DNA of 37,857 bases from assembly GCA_964586285.1 (NCBI GenBank), contig CAZPHU010000028.1, positions 1 through 37,857 on the forward strand, in the 5' to 3' direction. Position numbers and translations under genes: made by a program. The notes beneath the pieces are model-generated. The model was not told the origin of the DNA, ran no database searches, and saw only the letters and a list, made by a program, of their open reading frames with translations. Origin of the DNA: CAZPHU01 sp964586285. GTDB taxonomy: Bacteria > Fibrobacterota > Chitinivibrionia > Chitinivibrionales > CAYFVL01. This document shows, in pieces, positions 26,165 to 34,814 of this stretch (its first letter is position 1; every line of letters starts with the position of its first letter).

Positions 26165-26192
26165 ATATATCCTTGATGTCGGACAGTGTCAA
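26164..26192 (-). promoter_or_regulatory. Sigma-70 type promoter of the tetR-tolC-ABC operon
   Basis: On the minus strand TTGACA (26192-26187) is followed by a 17-base spacer and TATATT (26169-26164). That is a perfect -35 box and a one-mismatch -10 box at ideal spacing. The predicted start near 26157 falls inside the inverted repeat and gives a leader of about 36 bases before the tetR ATG. Confidence 0.78.
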
Positions 26193-26216
26193 TAAATTAT
26201 TCCGAAAAAGGTGTTG

Positions 26217-28268
26217 TTATCCGCAGTCTGCAATGTCATTTTCGGTGTCACCATCCCCGAATTTCGCCCGCATCTGACCGAAAAAGTCATCCGCGAAAGA
26301 CTGAAATTCGGCTTCCTCCTTTTCACCGAGTTTTGCGTCGAGATACTTCTCGGGTATCTCTCTGATAAATCGCGTTGGGGTGACATTGATTGTTTTCTTT
26401 CGAAGGATTTTTGTGTGAGGATATGTTAGATACAGCATCTTTTGAGCACGGGTCATTCCTACATAGAACAACCGCCGTTCCTCATCGATGTTACCTTCTT
26501 TTATTGTACGTGGTGAGGGCATAACGGAGTCGTCGAGATTGGCCAGGAAAACGGCGGGAAACTCCAATCCCTTAGATTTGTGCAGGGTCATCAAGACCAC
26601 GCCGCGTTTTGTTTTCTGAGAATCGTCGTCGGGATTGTCGTTTACTACAAGGGTAAGCTCCTGAATGTATCCGTCAAGGTGAGGTTTGTTTTTCTTGAAC
26701 TTCGATTCGTAAACTTCCATTCCATGAATGATTTCGTTGATATTTTCGATGCGCTGCTCGGCTGTCTCATCATCCTTATGCGCGCGCTTGATCAACTCCA
26801 GATACCCGCTTTCGGTTAAAATCGCCCTCGTGGTTTTGGCAAGCTCTCCTTTGGCATACCCTTCACGGTGCTTGTTAAAAAACTCTACGAAAGAGGCGAT
26901 ATCCCGATGCTGGGCATCGGAAAGTTGCTCTGCCATCTCGTGGCGCTCTATGGCGTTCCATAACGGGATTCGACGAAAACCGGCCATATCTTCCAGCTTC
27001 TCCAGAACCGAGGGAGTGAAGCCTTTTGCGGGAACTTTCAACACACGCAAAAGACTAAGCTCATCATCCGTATTCGCGAAGAATCTAAGATAGGCAAGGA
27101 CATCCTTTATCTCTTTGCGATCGAAGAAGCTCATTGCGCCCTGTACGAAATACGGAATCTGTTGGCGCCTGAATTCCTCCTCAAAACGTCTCATCATGGC
27201 GTTGGTCCTGAACAGAAGGGCATGTTCAGTGTAGCTGAACAGAGAGCGTTCTACATTGTACTTGATTGTTCGGGCTATCCACTCCGCCTCCTCTGTTTCA
27301 TCATCCGCCCGATGACAGACGATCGGTTCACCGGGGCCTGCGACTGCGGTTATGTGTTTCTTTCTGCGCTTTCGGTTTTTCTCAACTACCGCGTGAGCCC
27401 CTTCCAGAATCTGTTCGGTGGAGCGATAGTTTTTATCCAGCACTACCGTTTTGCACCCTTTGAATTTATTTGGGAAGTAGACGATATTTTCTATTTCGGC
27501 ACCACGCCACGAATAGATCCCCTGATCATCATCCCCAACAACCATCAGATTGTTACGAGGGGTGGCCAGGAGGCGGGCCAGTTTCATCTGTACACCGTTT
27601 GTGTCCTGAAACTCATCGATGGATATAAAACAGTAGCGCTGCTGATACTTTTTAAGTATCTGAGAATGCTTCTCCAATAATTGCAGCGGAAGCAGCAAAA
27701 GATCATCAAAGTCAACCGATTGACGTTTTAGCAGCCGGGCCCGATACGCCTTGTACGTCCGATACATCGCTCTGCTCTCCGGGTCTTTGGCGAATTGATC
27801 AGGATCCATGGATGCGTTCTTTGCAAGACTGATTTTGCTTCCGAGTTCCTCGTGCTCAGTTGATTTTTTCTTACTTCTGGAAGTAGAGCGCACAATTTCT
27901 TTGAGTGTAGCCAGCCGCTGATGATCATCCAGAATAGAGAAGTTTTTCTTTAACCCTATCGTTTCGCCATCTTCCCTAAGAATACGAACCCCAAGGCTGT
28001 GAAAAGTACAGATTGTCATCGCCTCTGCGGCTTTGCGCGAAACAAGCCCCGCTACACGCTGCTGCATCTCGCGTGCGGCTTTGTTGGTGAATGTTACCGC
28101 CAAAATCTGTTCGGGTTTGCAAAGCTTTTGGGAAACCAGGCGTGCTATGCGATGAGTGAGTACTCGCGTCTTACCGCTTCCCGCTCCCGCCAGCACCAGC
28201 ATCGGACCTTCGTTGTGAAGTACCGCCTCTTTTTGTCTTTCATTTAGACCGTCTATGAACATCGACAT
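26217..28268 (-). CDS. UvrD/Rep/PcrA-type superfamily 1 DNA helicase
   Basis: The 683-residue ATP-dependent 3'-5' DNA helicase acts in repair or replication restart. The motifs appear in order: LNERQKEAV (Q motif), LAGAGSGKTRVLTHRI (Walker A, about 28-43), VTFTNKAAREM (Ia), FISIDEFQDTN (II, a Glu-Phe variant of DEXX), VVGDDDQGIYSWRGAE (III), LDKNYRSTEQIL (IV), VVLMTLHKSKGLEFPAVFL (V), and RRLFYVGMTRAQKMLYL (VI). The length is close to E. coli Rep (673); the C-terminal tail after motif VI is short and acidic, without the PcrA/UvrD tudor tail that I would expect. The exact subfamily is unresolved. It sits upstream of tetR but the operon has its own promoter. Confidence 0.93.
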   Translation of the reverse strand: MSMFIDGLNERQKEAVLHNEGPMLVLAGAGSGKTRVLTHRIARLVSQKLCKPEQILAVTFTNKAAREMQQRVAGLVSRKAAEAMTICTFHSLGVRILREDGETIGLKKNFSILDDHQRLATLKEIVRSTSRSKKKSTEHEELGSKISLAKNASMDPDQFAKDPESRAMYRTYKAYRARLLKRQSVDFDDLLLLPLQLLEKHSQILKKYQQRYCFISIDEFQDTNGVQMKLARLLATPRNNLMVVGDDDQGIYSWRGAEIENIVYFPNKFKGCKTVVLDKNYRSTEQILEGAHAVVEKNRKRRKKHITAVAGPGEPIVCHRADDETEEAEWIARTIKYNVERSLFSYTEHALLFRTNAMMRRFEEEFRRQQIPYFVQGAMSFFDRKEIKDVLAYLRFFANTDDELSLLRVLKVPAKGFTPSVLEKLEDMAGFRRIPLWNAIERHEMAEQLSDAQHRDIASFVEFFNKHREGYAKGELAKTTRAILTESGYLELIKRAHKDDETAEQRIENINEIIHGMEVYESKFKKNKPHLDGYIQELTLVVNDNPDDDSQKTKRGVVLMTLHKSKGLEFPAVFLANLDDSVMPSPRTIKEGNIDEERRLFYVGMTRAQKMLYLTYPHTKILRKKTINVTPTRFIREIPEKYLDAKLGEKEEAEFQSFADDFFGQMRAKFGDGDTENDIADCG

Positions 28269-28466
28269 GGTGATTTATTGATCCTCTTGATTCAGACCGG
28301 ATACTTACCCCGGAATCGGGAGTATCCGAAGGTTAGAATGTTCGAAAGCCTTAATTAGTAGTAAATTGTTGAATTCCCCTGATGCTTTTTCTGAAGCGCG
28401 CATGTTGGTTTTGACCAAAGACGGCATAGGTCGAGAGCTGCTCGGCGAGGAATTCGACGGCTTGTT

Positions 28467-29279
28467 TTACCTGAACGAGTTGATATCGTCCCTGAGTTTC
28501 TGGGTTGCGGCCCGTGCCGCCTGGGCAAAATTTTCTCCGCTATCCGCATAGAGAATACCACGAGAGGAGTTTATGATCAAGCCTTTACCTTCGGGTGTGA
28601 GTCCATTTTGCATTACCGCGCTCAGATCCCCGCCCTGTGCTCCGATTCCAGGCACAAGCAGGTTCATGTCCCCAACTATTTCGCGTATTTTTTTCAACTG
28701 CTCCGGCCAGGTAGCTCCGACGACCAGGCAGACGTTGTTGTTGTAGTTCCAGGATTCTGCCGCTTTGCGTGCTACTAATTCAAACAGCCTGTTATCATCG
28801 ACCATAAGGTCTTGGAGATCGCCCGCGCCTGGATTTGAGGTTCGGCAAAGTATAATAACACCTTTATCCTCATAATCCAGAAACGGTTTGAGTGTATCTC
28901 CTCCAAGATAGGGTGTAACGGTAACAGCATCGGCCTTGTAGCGCTCGAATGCCTCACGGGCATATTGCGCGGCGGTGCTGCCGATGTCATTTCTCTTGGC
29001 ATCCAGTATGACCGGGATGTTGGGATAATTGGTATGGATGTAGTCGATGGTCATACGAAGTTGCTCTTCGGCTCCGGCTGCCGCATAATAGGCAATCTGC
29101 GGCTTATAGGCGCAAACAAAACCAACCGTCGCATCGATAATCGCCTGATTAAACCGGAATATGGGACGAGGCTCCCTCAGGAGATGGGCCGGGATTCGTG
29201 ATAGATCCGGATCCAATCCAACACACACAAGCGAGTGGTTACGCCCAACTGCATCTGTAAGCATCTCGGTAAATCCCAT
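28467..29279 (-). CDS. pyrF: Orotidine-5'-phosphate decarboxylase (type II)
   Basis: Catalyses OMP to UMP, the last step of de novo pyrimidine synthesis. From the ATG at 29279 (AAAGGA five bases before) the product is 270 residues, the usual size, and starts MGFTEMLTDAVGRNHSLVCV. The open frame continues upstream to 29465, but that extra 62-codon stretch is not OMPDC-like and overlaps glycosyltransferase debris. Motifs are CVGLDPD near the start, FVCAYKPQIAYY, the catalytic VILDAKRNDIGSTAAQYA, VTVTPYLGGDTLKPFLDY, LCRTSNPGAGDLQD, and the phosphate-binding end LVPGIGAQGGDL with IINSSRGILYA. These define the longer bacterial type II group. Confidence 0.93.
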   Translation of the reverse strand: MGFTEMLTDAVGRNHSLVCVGLDPDLSRIPAHLLREPRPIFRFNQAIIDATVGFVCAYKPQIAYYAAAGAEEQLRMTIDYIHTNYPNIPVILDAKRNDIGSTAAQYAREAFERYKADAVTVTPYLGGDTLKPFLDYEDKGVIILCRTSNPGAGDLQDLMVDDNRLFELVARKAAESWNYNNNVCLVVGATWPEQLKKIREIVGDMNLLVPGIGAQGGDLSAVMQNGLTPEGKGLIINSSRGILYADSGENFAQAARAATQKLRDDINSFR

Positions 29280-29409
29280 ACACATCCTTTCGGCATCGGA
29301 GAGTTGATTTGAGCTCCTCAAAAATAGTGTCTGGCTTTTTGTTTGTGAAGTACCCGTTAAGGCGTTAATCAGAAGAGCCCTTACTGATACTCCATCGCAC
29401 ATCCTCATG

Positions 29410-29670
29410 TTATCTGATACATTGAGCGTCGGGGTGCGTAAGGCCGGTATTAAGAGCGGCGACAATTTAAGATTTAGCGGTGGAAAGCAGTTTTACGCGG
29501 TCTGTTCCTACAAAATCACAAATTTTGGAAACGCTGCCGTCACTGCTTCCGTTATCTATCAACAGTAACTCAAAGTTGCGCAAAGTGCTTCTCAAAACAG
29601 AATTGATTGCTTTCCGGATATGTTCTCGGGCGTTGAAAAACGGAAGTATGACTGAGATGTCCGGGTTCAT
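29410..29670 (-). pseudogene. Decayed family 2 glycosyltransferase fragment
   Basis: From the ATG at 29670 the frame reads MNPDISVILPFFNAREHIRK, SVLRSTLRNFELLLIDNGSSDGS, RVKLLSTAKS, then a TAA (29467-29469). Past that stop the same frame continues IVAALNTGLTHPDAQCIR and hits a second TAA at 29410-29412. In intact GT2 enzymes this stretch reads approximately G-I-x-x-A-L-N-x-G-L and leads into the Ala-Arg-Met-Asp-x-Asp-Asp motif. Here only a degenerate RMCDG remains, in another frame. The rest of the enzyme is missing. Two in-frame stops plus loss of the C-terminal three quarters mark it as a remnant. Confidence 0.72.
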
Positions 29671-30121
29671 GGGTCTTTCTTATCGGCAAAGCAGTTTTGG
29701 TTTATCTGATTGGTTTTGGCATATAAACTATTTATTAACAGACGATGTATCAATTCACTAAAAGCCGGTAGGCACTGCGAGGTAGATTTTAACCCCCAAA
29801 GGTGTTTGCAATCGAAAGTATGTGGGGCGTTAAAAAGCCTGTGATAGTCTTTACTTGTGTTTCTCCCCTAAAAGCCACTCGGATACGGCTTTAATGGCGT
29901 GGGTTGAAAAATACATGTATAATGCGTATTTTGTTAAGCTGGATAATACAATTCGGTTGTCTGTATGGTGACAATTTCGGCGAGTATAGGGTTCTGAGTG
30001 CTTTTGTCTGGCTGGTTTGGAATAGTAATTGCTAAGGTAATAGCGCTCCTTTGATAAGTGGCATAATCAGCGACCCAAGAGAAATAAAGCCTGCTACATA
30101 TAAATAAATCGGGATGGGAAC
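29671..30121. other. 451-base intergenic region upstream of the betaine transporter operon
   Basis: No gene is supported. A TATAAT hexamer lies at 29918-29923 without a convincing -35 box at 16-18 bases. A small hairpin, AAAGCC (29871-29876) with GGCTTT (29887-29892), lies just before it. GGGATGGGAAC precedes the proV ATG. Osmotic control of such transporters is usual in the family, but I cannot identify a specific operator. No tRNA fold or riboswitch consensus was found. Confidence 0.45.
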
Positions 30122-31321
30122 ATGGCCAAACCAAAAATCCGCATCTCCAACTGCACCAAAGTATTCGGACCGAATCCGGACAGGGCATTAACAATGATGC
30201 GCAGGGGAGCCTCACGCGATGAGATCCTCAAGAAAACTGGACATACCTTGGGAGTCTCGGATGTCAGTTTTGACATTTACGAAGGAGAGACTATCGTCGT
30301 GATGGGACTTTCGGGAAGCGGGAAGTCAACTCTGCTTCGCTGTATAAACCGCCTCTATGAGCCAACCGAGGGAAAGATAATAATAGATGATGTCGATGTG
30401 ACCGCTTTGAATCACGAGCAGCTTCGGGATTTCCGAAGGACCAAATTTGGTATGGTCTTTCAGCGCTTCGGGCTCCTTCCACACAGAACGGTTTTACAGA
30501 ATGTGGAGTTTGGTCTGGAGGTTCAGCAGGTAGAAGTCGGAAAGAGACGAAAAAAGGCAGCGGATACATTGGCCCTGGTGGGGTTGGAAGGATGGGACAA
30601 CAGCTACCCCGATCAACTCAGTGGAGGAATGCAGCAGCGTGTGGGGCTTGCCCGGGCTCTTGCGGTGGAGCCCGATATTTTGCTGATGGACGAGGCGTTT
30701 AGCGCGCTCGATCCGCTTATTCGCTCCGATATGCAGGATGAGCTTCTGTCGCTGGAAAGCACGGTTCATAAAACAATAGTCTTTATCACCCACGATCTGG
30801 ATGAGGCCTTAAAGATCGGTGACAGGATCGTGTTGATGAAAGACGGAAAAGTGGTACAGATCGGTACGCCGGAAGATATTCTGACAAAACCCGCCAACCG
30901 ATATGTGGAACGTTTTGTCGAAAACGTGGATGTTACCAAAGTGATCAGCGCGGTTGACGTTATGGTAAAGGCCAGATCTGTTGTGGGGTTAAAGGATGGG
31001 CCGCTGACTGCCTTACATTGTATGCGAGAATGTGGTGAATCATTTGCCTATGTGGTCGCCAAGGATAAAACGTTTCATGGATTTGTATCGGCTGAAGCCG
31101 CTTCTCAGGCGGTGAAGGAGGGGAAAAAGGACCTCGTATCCATATTGGAAAACGAGGAGCAGCAGAGAGTGTCGCCGGATGTCGCCGCACGGGATTTGAT
31201 TCGAATTATCGTTGATCTGAAATATCCGTTGGCTGTGGTTGATGAGAAAGGAAAGTTGATTGGAAAGATTATGAAAGGATCTATACTTGCCGCATTGGCC
31301 GAGTGGGGAGGTGGCGAATGA
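30122..31321 (+). CDS. proV: Glycine betaine/proline-type ABC transporter ATP-binding protein
   Basis: The 399-residue ATPase powers import of compatible solutes (ProV/OpuAA type). The N-terminal extension before the ATPase core, with CTKVFGPNPDRALTMMRRGA and EILKKTGHTLGV, is typical of this family. Motifs are Walker A GLSGSGKSTLLRCINRL, Q-loop VFQRFGLLPHRTV, signature LSGGMQQRVGLARALA, Walker B ILLMDEAFSALDP and H-loop FITHDLDEAL. The last ~115 residues form tandem CBS-like domains, which in OpuA sense ionic strength. It shares a four-base ATGA overlap with proW. It is the first gene of a four-gene unit. Confidence 0.95.
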   Translation: MAKPKIRISNCTKVFGPNPDRALTMMRRGASRDEILKKTGHTLGVSDVSFDIYEGETIVVMGLSGSGKSTLLRCINRLYEPTEGKIIIDDVDVTALNHEQLRDFRRTKFGMVFQRFGLLPHRTVLQNVEFGLEVQQVEVGKRRKKAADTLALVGLEGWDNSYPDQLSGGMQQRVGLARALAVEPDILLMDEAFSALDPLIRSDMQDELLSLESTVHKTIVFITHDLDEALKIGDRIVLMKDGKVVQIGTPEDILTKPANRYVERFVENVDVTKVISAVDVMVKARSVVGLKDGPLTALHCMRECGESFAYVVAKDKTFHGFVSAEAASQAVKEGKKDLVSILENEEQQRVSPDVAARDLIRIIVDLKYPLAVVDEKGKLIGKIMKGSILAALAEWGGGE

Positions 31322-32175
31322 ATTACGAACCACTCTTTAGGATCCCGCTTGGTAGATGGATTGAGTCGATTCTCGACTTTTTAACCACCACATTCTCGGG
31401 GTTAACAAAAGGTGTTTCGGCATTCATCGAAACCGCAATCGATTTTGTAGTTGAATTCGTTTTGATCATACCCCCCTGGTCGTTTATGTTTGTTATTGCC
31501 GGGGTTATCTTTTTCTTTGTGGGAAGAAAAATAGGTATTTATTCTCTTGTGGGTCTGTTTATCCTGTGGAATCTTGATTTGTGGGAGCCGACCATCGTTA
31601 CGATCGCCCTGGTACTTGTTTCGACGTTTTTTGCTATTGCTATTGGGCTGCCGCTTGGGATCCTGGCGGCTTTGAATAAAACCACCGGCCGTATCATCAC
31701 TCCGATACTTGATTTTATGCAGACCATGCCTGCGTTTGTCTATCTTATTCCGGCGATACCATTTTTCGGGCTGGGAACAGTTTCCGCGGTTTTCGCGACG
31801 GTCATATTTTCGATACCACCCGCCATTCGACTGACCGCACTGGGAATCAGTCAGGTGCCGAAGGAACTTGTAGAGGCGGGAGATGCATTCGGGGCTACCG
31901 GTATGCAGAAACTCATAAAAGTGCAATTGCCGATTGCAACACCAACCATCATGGCAGGTATTAACCAGACTATTATGCTTGCCCTGTCCATGGCGGTTAT
32001 TGCCGCTATGATAGGAGCCGGCGGACTGGGCGGTGAGGTCTGGAAGGCGATTCAGAGGCTTCGGCCCGGAATGGGATTCGAAGCGGGTGTGGGGGTGGTA
32101 ATTGTGGCTATGATCCTGGATAGAATTACACAGAATCTTGGTAAAAGGAATGCACCGCCAAGAAAACTTCACTAA
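31318..32175 (+). CDS. proW: Glycine betaine/proline-type ABC transporter permease
   Basis: The 285-residue inner-membrane permease starts at the ATG at 31318 that overlaps the proV stop; GGAGGT precedes it. The longest frame starts at 31303, inside proV. An N-terminal amphipathic stretch and about six to seven membrane helices are visible. Family motifs are LGILAALNKTTGRIITPILD, FMQTMPAFVYLIPAIPFFG and the ABC coupling loop with VEAGDAFGATGMQKLIKVQL, plus GGLGGEVWKAIQRLRPGMGF near the end. It forms the transmembrane dimer fed by the ProX-like lipoprotein. Confidence 0.95.
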   Translation: MNYEPLFRIPLGRWIESILDFLTTTFSGLTKGVSAFIETAIDFVVEFVLIIPPWSFMFVIAGVIFFFVGRKIGIYSLVGLFILWNLDLWEPTIVTIALVLVSTFFAIAIGLPLGILAALNKTTGRIITPILDFMQTMPAFVYLIPAIPFFGLGTVSAVFATVIFSIPPAIRLTALGISQVPKELVEAGDAFGATGMQKLIKVQLPIATPTIMAGINQTIMLALSMAVIAAMIGAGGLGGEVWKAIQRLRPGMGFEAGVGVVIVAMILDRITQNLGKRNAPPRKLH

Positions 32176-32199
32176 ATAACTAAATAAGGAGGAGTGGCA

Positions 32200-33060
32200 A
32201 TGAAAAAAAACATTCTAAGTACGTGTATGCTTCTTGCACTGACACTGGCGTTTATTGGTTGTCAGCAGCAGCCAAAATCAGTTGAACTGGTCTATGTGGA
32301 ATGGGCAACGGAGGTCGCCAGCACCAATGTCGTGCGTGCGGTATTGCAGGAGGAAATGGGTTATAATGTTGATATAACATCGGTGAGTGCGGCAGCAATG
32401 TGGCAAGCTGTGGCAACCGGCGATGCCGACGGTATGGTAGCCGCATGGCTTCCAACTACACATGCTGATTATTTGGCCCGGACACAGGATCGTTTGGAGG
32501 TGCTTGGGTCGAATCTGGATGGAACCAGGATCGGACTTGTTGTACCGTCCTATGTCGAGATAGACTCGATTTCTCAACTTGCCGAATATGCCGACAAATT
32601 TAACGGACGAATAGTTGGAATAGATCCGGGGGCAGGCATTATGCAGAAAACAGAGGTGGCGCTGGAAACATATGACCTTGAAGATGAAATAGAGTTGGTT
32701 GAGGGAAGCGGTGCTACTATGACGGCGGAACTTGCCAACTCCATCAAAAACAAACAATGGGTTGTCATTACAGGATGGACACCGCACTGGAAGTTTGCCA
32801 AATGGGATCTGAAGTATTTGGAGGATCCCAAAAACGTGTATGGCGGTGAGGAATACATCGCAACGGCGGTTCGTTCGGGGCTTAAGGAAGATATGCCACG
32901 GGTGTATGCTTTCCTTGATAATTTCAAATGGTCCCCCGAAGCGATGCAGCAGGTTATGGTTTGGAATCAGGATGAGGGCGTCGATCCGTACGAATCGGCT
33001 AAGAAGTGGGTGGAACAGAATCAGGATATTGTCAAGTCCTGGATTCCGCCGGAAGGGTAA
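32200..33060 (+). CDS. proX: Glycine betaine-type substrate-binding lipoprotein (ProX/OpuAC)
   Basis: The protein has 286 residues from the ATG at 32200, seven bases after AAGGAGG. The signal peptide ends in LAFIGC, so it is lipid-anchored. The OpuAC-type fold shows LVYVEWATEVASTNVVRAVL, DGMVAAWLPTTHADY, GIDPGAGIMQ and WVVITGWTPHWKFAKWDLKY. The tryptophans in the last and second motifs probably belong to the aromatic cage that holds quaternary ammonium groups. The intended ligand is therefore probably glycine betaine or a relative; choline or proline betaine cannot be excluded. It lies 24 bases after proW. Confidence 0.94.
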   Translation: MKKNILSTCMLLALTLAFIGCQQQPKSVELVYVEWATEVASTNVVRAVLQEEMGYNVDITSVSAAAMWQAVATGDADGMVAAWLPTTHADYLARTQDRLEVLGSNLDGTRIGLVVPSYVEIDSISQLAEYADKFNGRIVGIDPGAGIMQKTEVALETYDLEDEIELVEGSGATMTAELANSIKNKQWVVITGWTPHWKFAKWDLKYLEDPKNVYGGEEYIATAVRSGLKEDMPRVYAFLDNFKWSPEAMQQVMVWNQDEGVDPYESAKKWVEQNQDIVKSWIPPEG

Positions 33061-33184
33061 TCCTGCGAATCAGCCTGAAGCACTTAATACTACCAAAAAA
33101 GTACACGATGCGAAAAACGGATATAGCTCTTTTTTAAAAAACTACAGGGAACAAAAAACTTCAACCTCAAAAAAGGGGGGATGA

Positions 33185-34441
33185 ATGAAAAAGAGAAATG
33201 GTTTTATTTGCCTTGTATGGTTAACAGCTATGCTTCTGATTGGTGTGGGTAATACTTACGCCCAACAGGACACAACTCAACAGACACCCGAGGCCGCCGA
33301 GACGGTACCGGAGGCGTCGGAGCCGCCTGAATTTGCTACCGAAGAAGTAGAGGAAAGGGTTGCCGAGGAGGATCGGGATGGAATTACCATTGGAGGAGCG
33401 CTTCGGTACAATTTCTTCGTCAAGTATTTTGAGGATGACGAGCTGAACGCCAATGATATTGCAATGACATGGGATACCTGGCGGTTGAATGTCAGCGGAC
33501 AGAAAAAAGGCTTTTTGTTGGATTTCGAGTACAGGTTCTACCCGGGCGACCAGGTTCATTTCATACATCACGGTTGGGGTGGATATCGCTGGAATAACAA
33601 TACCCAACTTGAAGTCGGTGTAACCCAGGTTCCATTCGGAGATCTTCCATATGCTTCACATAGTTACTGGTTTTCCACAGCCTATTATTTGGGTTTTGAA
33701 GATGATTACGACATGGGTTTAAAACTCACCCATAGATGGCGAAATTTCGATCTCGCGTTTGCCTATTTTCTTCAGGCGGACCCACAGGGTATGGGCGGTA
33801 TAGCATCAAGATACTCCTACGATATCGTACCGGTTGAAGGTCAGATGTATGAGGAAAAGAACCAGTTCAACCTTCGAGCCGCATATATTATCGATATGGG
33901 GTACTTTGGTAATATCGAATTTGGTTTGTCGGGCGAGTATGGACAAATCTATAATGAGGATCTTGGTGATGACTCATGGTCCAACCGTTATGCTGGAGCC
34001 GCTCATCTGGATGCGACTGTCGGGCAGATTAATCTGAAGGCTCATACGATTTTATACGATTTTAATGCCGAAGATGCTCTGGGAGAAGATCTTGAAGCTA
34101 TTACAATGGGAGCTTATGGTTTTACCTATCCGGTTGCCTCAACCGCGATTCTGTATACGATTGGCTTGGCTTACACACTGCCGTTTGATATCGGTCCGGC
34201 TACCGTCACAATCTATAATGATTACACCCACATGGCTAAAGATAATGATGATTTTGAAGATACGCAGCAAAATGTGTTCGGTTCCTCTATTGCGGCCGGA
34301 CCCATTTTTACGTATGTCGATTTGATCGCGGCGAAGAATCATCCCTGGATAACCGGCGGCTCAGTTCCTGGCCTCGCTGCAGGTGCAGAGGATCCCGAAT
34401 GGAATTATCGTTTCAATATTAATCTGGGATACTATTTCTAG
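33185..34441 (+). CDS. Outer-membrane beta-barrel protein (porin-like) linked to the betaine transporter
   Basis: The 418-residue protein has a signal peptide cut after NTYAQQ (about 27) and a Pro/Glu/Thr-rich acidic segment (about 30-65). Alternating-hydrophobicity strands rich in Tyr, Phe and Trp run to the end, closing with FNINLGYYF, the terminal aromatic expected for BamA insertion. Strand-like stretches include ALRYNFFVKYF, GFLLDFEYRFY, TQLEVGVTQVPFG and FDLAFAYFLQ. The layout recalls phosphate-selective-porin-like barrels; I cannot name a family with certainty. It starts 124 bases after proX with no terminator between, GGGGGG before the ATG and a strong terminator after it. It probably supplies the outer-membrane route for the ABC system. 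Confidence 0.78.
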   Translation: MKKRNGFICLVWLTAMLLIGVGNTYAQQDTTQQTPEAAETVPEASEPPEFATEEVEERVAEEDRDGITIGGALRYNFFVKYFEDDELNANDIAMTWDTWRLNVSGQKKGFLLDFEYRFYPGDQVHFIHHGWGGYRWNNNTQLEVGVTQVPFGDLPYASHSYWFSTAYYLGFEDDYDMGLKLTHRWRNFDLAFAYFLQADPQGMGGIASRYSYDIVPVEGQMYEEKNQFNLRAAYIIDMGYFGNIEFGLSGEYGQIYNEDLGDDSWSNRYAGAAHLDATVGQINLKAHTILYDFNAEDALGEDLEAITMGAYGFTYPVASTAILYTIGLAYTLPFDIGPATVTIYNDYTHMAKDNDDFEDTQQNVFGSSIAAGPIFTYVDLIAAKNHPWITGGSVPGLAAGAEDPEWNYRFNINLGYYF

Positions 34442-34467
34442 GACGGTTGATTAGACACTCTTGTTGT

Positions 34468-34498
34468 GGCGGGTCTTTTCTTAGGACCCGCCTTTTTT
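34468..34498 (+). terminator. Intrinsic terminator of the proVWX-porin unit
   Basis: GGCGGGTC (34468-34475) pairs with GACCCGCC (34485-34492) across a 9-base loop and is followed by six T residues. It is a textbook rho-independent terminator 27 bases after the porin stop. Confidence 0.9.
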
Positions 34499-34814
34499 AT
34501 TCAATCCGGACATTCCTCCATCCCCGGTGTATGGCTGTTTGCTGGTTTAATGAATGTATTTAATGTAAACTGTAAGACTGAAAAACAGTTTTTTTGTCTC
34601 GTTTGTCATAGTCCGCTTTTTGTCAACTCTCAGGAATACGGAAGCAGAGTCAAAACAAAGAGGCGCGCTTACGTGAACCTAACCGCAAGGAACTATATTT
34701 ATCAGCTGATGAGAAGAGCGAAGTAATCAAGGGAAATAAAAAGCACCTGCTTAGGGTCGAATTTATCAGTACATGTCATTTTTCAAGGTCTTATAGGAAA
34801 GACAGGGAGGATAT
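34499..34814. other. 316-base intergenic region with a second terminator-like hairpin
   Basis: No gene is supported; a short frame crossing this region starts inside the upstream terminator and has no family features. AAACTGT (34567-34573) pairs with ACAGTTT (34585-34591) and runs into seven T residues, so a second weak terminator is present. AGGGAGGATAT directly precedes the glgC ATG. The glgC promoter was not identified. Confidence 0.5.
34567..34595 (+). terminator. Second, weaker terminator-like hairpin
   Basis: A seven-base AT-rich stem with an 11-base loop and a seven-T tract lies 69 bases after the first terminator. It could be a back-up for read-through or the end of a short transcript. 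Confidence 0.5.

Noticed and set aside
31402..32172. 256-codon antisense frame opposite proW
   Set aside because: The product is rich in His/Lys/Arg/Asn, as expected for the reverse of a membrane-protein gene; no start signal.
34466..34726. 86-codon frame after the porin gene
   Set aside because: It begins inside a strong terminator hairpin and has no family features.
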